Source of the DNA: Oceanospirillaceae bacterium
GTDB taxonomy: Bacteria > Pseudomonadota > Gammaproteobacteria > Pseudomonadales > Balneatricaceae
Length of the DNA: 48,258 nt
Direction: 5' to 3'
Assembly: GCA_013215445.1 (NCBI GenBank)
Contig: JABSRA010000033.1
Location: 1-48,258 of the forward strand
Shown: positions 45,604 to 48,258 of the stretch, piece by piece
Layout: the number at the start of each line of letters is the position of its first letter
Position numbering within the stretch: position 1 is the stretch's first letter
Made by a program: the position numbers and the translations under genes
Notes under the pieces: generated by a model
The model's database searches: none
Seen by the model: only the letters and a program-made list of their open reading frames with translations
Told to the model about the DNA's origin: nothing

Positions 45604-45619
45604 GCGATTTGTATGCCAA
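45604..45619 (-). promoter_or_regulatory. Sigma-54 (-24/-12) promoter of the importer operon
   Basis: On the minus strand TTGGCATACAAATCGCTT contains GG and GC exactly 10 bp apart (45617-45616 and 45605-45604) and matches TTGGCAC-N5-TTGCT at most positions. The predicted start near 45592 lies 44 bp before the glpS-like ATG. The divergent gene encodes a sigma-54 activator, which strongly supports the call. Confidence 0.75.
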
Positions 45620-45646
45620 GTATTTATCAATAATCAAAAATTGATA

Positions 45647-45659
45647 TAAGCTATTGATT
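45647..45659 (-). promoter_or_regulatory. IHF binding site consensus match
   Basis: On the minus strand AATCAATAGCTTA matches the IHF consensus WATCAANNNNTTR at every fixed position. It lies between the sigma-54 promoter and the TGAACA array, at about -55 to -67, where IHF-induced bending usually brings an enhancer-bound activator to sigma-54 polymerase. Confidence 0.6.
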
Positions 45660-45727
45660 TATAAAATTTAAAATTCAATTAGTGTTTTCGGTAAAGTATT
45701 TATTTTTTATAAAAATCACTAAAAAGA

Positions 45728-45756
45728 TTGACAATGAACATTTATGAACATAAAAG
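45728..45756 (+). promoter_or_regulatory. Sigma-70 promoter of the activator gene
   Basis: Perfect -35 TTGACA (45728-45733), 17-bp spacer, -10 TAAAAG (45751-45756, 4 of 6). The first two TGAACA repeats lie in the spacer and the next two just downstream, so the activator probably represses its own transcription when bound. Confidence 0.55.
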
Positions 45757-45795
45757 TGAACAGGGTTGAACAGTCTTAATGCCAATGCTTGAACA
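45735..45795 (+). repeat. TGAACA direct-repeat array (putative activator binding sites)
   Basis: TGAACA occurs five times in the same orientation: 45735, 45745, 45757, 45767 and 45790, with steps of 10, 12, 10 and 23 bp, close to one or two helical turns. The array is 143-203 bp upstream of the predicted sigma-54 start, the usual enhancer distance, and next to the gene for an AcoR-type activator. Repeats are seen; binding is inferred. Confidence 0.7.
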
Positions 45796-45835
45796 GATAA
45801 CAACGTGATAAAAATAATAAAGAAGAAATATCCAT

Positions 45836-47848
45836 ATGCAAAAAGAAGCAGAGAAACACGCTCAACTAATTTCTGACTCATGGCAGCGTTGTCGTGAATT
45901 TGGCTTACAACACGATACTGAGCCAGAGCGGCAATTACTGGCGAAAGCCGATACTGATGTATTGCAGGATACTTATCGAAATTTAATCAATACCACGGAC
46001 CACGCAGTATTGCCCTATTACGATAATATCCTGAATAACAGTCCCTGCTTAATTCTGCTGGCAGATTGCCAGGGGCAAGTGCTAAATAGCTGGGGTGAAC
46101 GGCGTTTTTTATCGGTGCAACAAAATGCCTGGTTTAGCGCGGGTGCCTCATGGCGAGAAGTGAGTACCGGAACGAACGCCATCGGTACCGCATTGACTAT
46201 TGGCAAAGCGGTACAAATTGAGCGCGATGAACATTTTTTGAAGCGCCATCGCTATATGATCGGCTCGGCGGCGCCTATCTATGATGCCAATAACAAACTG
46301 CTGGCAGTACTGGATATATCCAGTGACACTTACATGCCTCAGGCACATACCTTAGGTATGGTGCGGTTGATGTCGCAATCGATAGAGAATAAATTAATTA
46401 TCGATCAGTACCATTGTAGTAGTGCCATCGTCACCATTAATACCCATGTTGATAATTTAGACAGTCAGTGGTCTGGGCTGATGGTATTTGATGAACAGGG
46501 GCAGATCATCGCGACGAATAGACGCGCAGAGCAATTACTCGATTTTCATTTAACCGGTGCCAATATTGAAGAAGTACTGAATCTGAAGTTGAGCGATTTA
46601 CAAGTCAACACTAGAAATGTCCCGTTTAAGGTGAAAGTCTTCGATAAATATAAAATGTTTGCTCAATTGAGTATGCCTGTCAGCAGGGGGATAATTACCC
46701 CGGTACCGCTAGTGCCAAAGACCATTAAAATTGACGTTAGTCAGGGCAGTCAATCGCTGCATATTGAGAGTATCGAGTTTGGCGATAGTAAAATGCAGCG
46801 GGCGATCTTGCAGGGTAAAAAAGTCATCGAAAAAGACATTCCCATTATTGTTTTTGGTGAGACCGGCGCGGGTAAAGAAGTGTTTGTCAGCGCGCTTCAT
46901 CAGTTCAGTAGCAGGGCTAGCAGTCCGTTAGTGGCGCTCAATTGTGCGGCAATTCCCGCTGATTTAGTCGAGTCAGAATTATTTGGCTATGTTAAAGGCG
47001 CCTTTACCGGTGCCGACGTAAAAGGGTCTATTGGGCTGGTTCGACAGGCGAACAACGGGATATTATTCTTAGATGAAATAGCTGATATGCCACTTAAAGT
47101 GCAAGCTAGATTATTAAGAGTACTGCAAGAGCGCAAAGTCACCCCTTTGGGCTCCACTAAATCTTACCCAGTAGACATAAAAGTAATCTCGGCAACTAAT
47201 TGCAATTTAAAAGAACTGGTCGCTAAAGGATTGTTTAGAAAAGATTTATTTTACCGATTAAACGGGCTTAAAATCGAGCTACCCGCGCTGCAGATGCGCA
47301 CCGATAAAAGGCAGTTGTTTGAGAGTATCTTTCAGGCTAAAGCCGACAACCCCCGACAGCGGGCAATCCCTGATGAAATTATGAAATTGTTTTTAGCCCA
47401 TCCTTGGCCGGGTAATATCCGCCAATTTGTCAGTGTGTTAGAAGTGGGCTTGGCGATGGCTGATGATGATCCTATAGAGCCTTGGCACTTGTCGGATGAT
47501 TTTTTTGAAGACTTAGCGGCGGTGGAAACCGACGTAAATCAAACGAATAACTTGGCTGAATGTGCAGAAGAGCAAGATACATGGCAGGGCAGTGCGGATG
47601 CTCCTCTGGGGTACGAAACCCACACCGCAATGAGAGAGCCGCAGACTGGTATTGAGAGTGGAGTTGAGAGTCGTGAGGGTCCACAAAAGGAGGGTTATCA
47701 AGGCCCTAAGTTAGTTGAAGAGGATGATAGCAGTGTTACCTTGGACTGCTATCAACGCTGTCAGGGCAATTTATCAAAAACGGCCAAGATTCTCGGTATC
47801 AGTCGCAATACTTTGTACAAGAGACTGCGTCATTTAGGTGAAAAATAG
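45836..47848 (+). CDS. AcoR-type sigma-54-dependent transcriptional activator
   Basis: 670 residues, divergent from the importer operon. N-terminal region with the AcoR-family start (LISDSWQRCREFGL) and a GAF-like sensor domain (about 60-190, VSTGTNAIGTAL, IGSAAPIYDANNKLLAVLDIS); a PAS-like segment about 215-270; a AAA+ domain with Walker A GETGAGKE (about 341), the sigma-54-contact loop GAFTGA (about 388) and Walker B GILFLDEIADM; and a C-terminal Fis-type helix-turn-helix (NLSKTAKILGISRNTLYKRL). Between AAA+ and HTH is an unusually long acidic, low-complexity linker (about 545-630). It is expected to activate the -24/-12 promoter upstream of the glpS-like gene; the effector is unknown. Confidence 0.92.
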   Translation: MQKEAEKHAQLISDSWQRCREFGLQHDTEPERQLLAKADTDVLQDTYRNLINTTDHAVLPYYDNILNNSPCLILLADCQGQVLNSWGERRFLSVQQNAWFSAGASWREVSTGTNAIGTALTIGKAVQIERDEHFLKRHRYMIGSAAPIYDANNKLLAVLDISSDTYMPQAHTLGMVRLMSQSIENKLIIDQYHCSSAIVTINTHVDNLDSQWSGLMVFDEQGQIIATNRRAEQLLDFHLTGANIEEVLNLKLSDLQVNTRNVPFKVKVFDKYKMFAQLSMPVSRGIITPVPLVPKTIKIDVSQGSQSLHIESIEFGDSKMQRAILQGKKVIEKDIPIIVFGETGAGKEVFVSALHQFSSRASSPLVALNCAAIPADLVESELFGYVKGAFTGADVKGSIGLVRQANNGILFLDEIADMPLKVQARLLRVLQERKVTPLGSTKSYPVDIKVISATNCNLKELVAKGLFRKDLFYRLNGLKIELPALQMRTDKRQLFESIFQAKADNPRQRAIPDEIMKLFLAHPWPGNIRQFVSVLEVGLAMADDDPIEPWHLSDDFFEDLAAVETDVNQTNNLAECAEEQDTWQGSADAPLGYETHTAMREPQTGIESGVESREGPQKEGYQGPKLVEEDDSSVTLDCYQRCQGNLSKTAKILGISRNTLYKRLRHLGEK

Positions 47849-47857
47849 CCAACATGA

Positions 47858-48258
47858 TTAAGAAGATGGGCGCTCAGCCACCAGTATATTAGTGGTTAAT
47901 GACTTGCCGTTTCTGAGGAAATTCACTTTAATGATGCTGCCGGGTTTTTCTTCGGCGATACTGCGCATAGAGTCCAAGCCACTGATGATGGATATATCGT
48001 TAAAGGCTAAGATTAAGTCTCCGACTCGCAAGCCTGCATTATAGGCAGGCCCATTGGTTATGACCCCTGCGAGTATTAGCCCCTTAACATTATTCAAACC
48101 GAAAGATTCGGCTAATTGTGGGGTTAACTCTTGGGTTTCAACACCTAGCCAGCCGCGTATCACTCGGCCGTCTTCAATTAAATTGCGCATTACTTTTAGT
48201 GCCAGCGAGGAGGGGATAGCAAAGCCTATGCCATTTGACCCACCGGATTTTGAAAAAA
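47858..48258 (-). CDS. HtrA/Deg-family serine protease, C-terminal part (DegS/AlgW-like; 5' end outside window)
   Basis: The frame runs off the right edge, so only about 133 residues are visible. SKSGGSNGIGFAIPSSLALKVM is the end of the trypsin-like protease domain, followed by LIEDGRVIRGWLGVETQEL and one PDZ domain (GLILAGVITNGPAYNAGLRVGDLILAFNDISI), after which the protein stops. A single PDZ domain points to DegS/AlgW, the inner-membrane protease that cleaves the anti-sigma factor RseA/MucA in the sigma-E response, rather than two-PDZ DegP/DegQ. The catalytic triad is outside the window. It is convergent with the activator gene, 9 bp apart, with no terminator in the gap. Confidence 0.9.
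   Translation of the reverse strand, partial: FSKSGGSNGIGFAIPSSLALKVMRNLIEDGRVIRGWLGVETQELTPQLAESFGLNNVKGLILAGVITNGPAYNAGLRVGDLILAFNDISIISGLDSMRSIAEEKPGSIIKVNFLRNGKSLTTNILVAERPSS

Overview
The window is a chromosomal segment of a gammaproteobacterium, probably a free-living marine one. Support: a dcw cell-wall/division cluster in gammaproteobacterial order, meso-DAP-type MurE, LpxC (so an outer membrane with lipid A), a mutT-yacG-coaE-pilD-pilC-pilB block with divergent pilA, nadC and ampD, and moderate GC. The Pseudomonas/Cellvibrionales-like order is recognisable, but I cannot name a genus. I saw no rRNA, tRNA, IS element, prophage or CRISPR.

Layout. 1-3400: the 3' end of a long-type GAPDH, an orphan membrane-anchored protein, and an EAL-CBS-GGDEF c-di-GMP protein behind what reads as a PhoB-type promoter. 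3347-4149: about 800 bp without a convincing gene, ending in a sigma-70 promoter and a three-copy MraZ operator. 4153-19132: the dcw cluster mraZ-rsmH-ftsL-ftsI-murE-murF-mraY-murD-ftsW-murG-murC-ftsQ-ftsZ, nearly all overlapping or touching. It lacks murB, ddl and, most strikingly, ftsA: only 94 bp separate ftsQ from ftsZ, and that gap holds a stem-loop. 19248-24989: lpxC, secA, argJ, mutT on +. 25026-29759: yacG, coaE, pilD, pilC, pilB on -. Then pilA (+), nadC (-), ampD (+).

32061-39135 (all -) is iron-themed: a secreted DUF4856 protein behind a Fur-like AT-rich palindrome, a membrane di-iron hydroxylase, and a ferric-iron ABC importer (binding protein, fused permease, ATPase) whose last gene is coupled to the 16S rRNA methyltransferase rsmE. 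Joint iron control is an inference.

39464-47848 is a GlpSTPQUV-type ABC importer operon (two ATPases, two permeases, DUF2160 protein, large binding protein) divergent from an AcoR-type sigma-54 activator. The intergenic region shows a -24/-12 promoter, an exact IHF consensus match and a phased array of five TGAACA repeats that overlap the activator's own sigma-70 promoter. The two ATPases have complementary defects, predicting one canonical and one degenerate ATP site. The window ends in an HtrA/DegS-like protease fragment.

The items most worth following are the ftsA-less division cluster, the sigma-54/IHF/TGAACA-controlled asymmetric importer, and the Pho-box-driven c-di-GMP gene.
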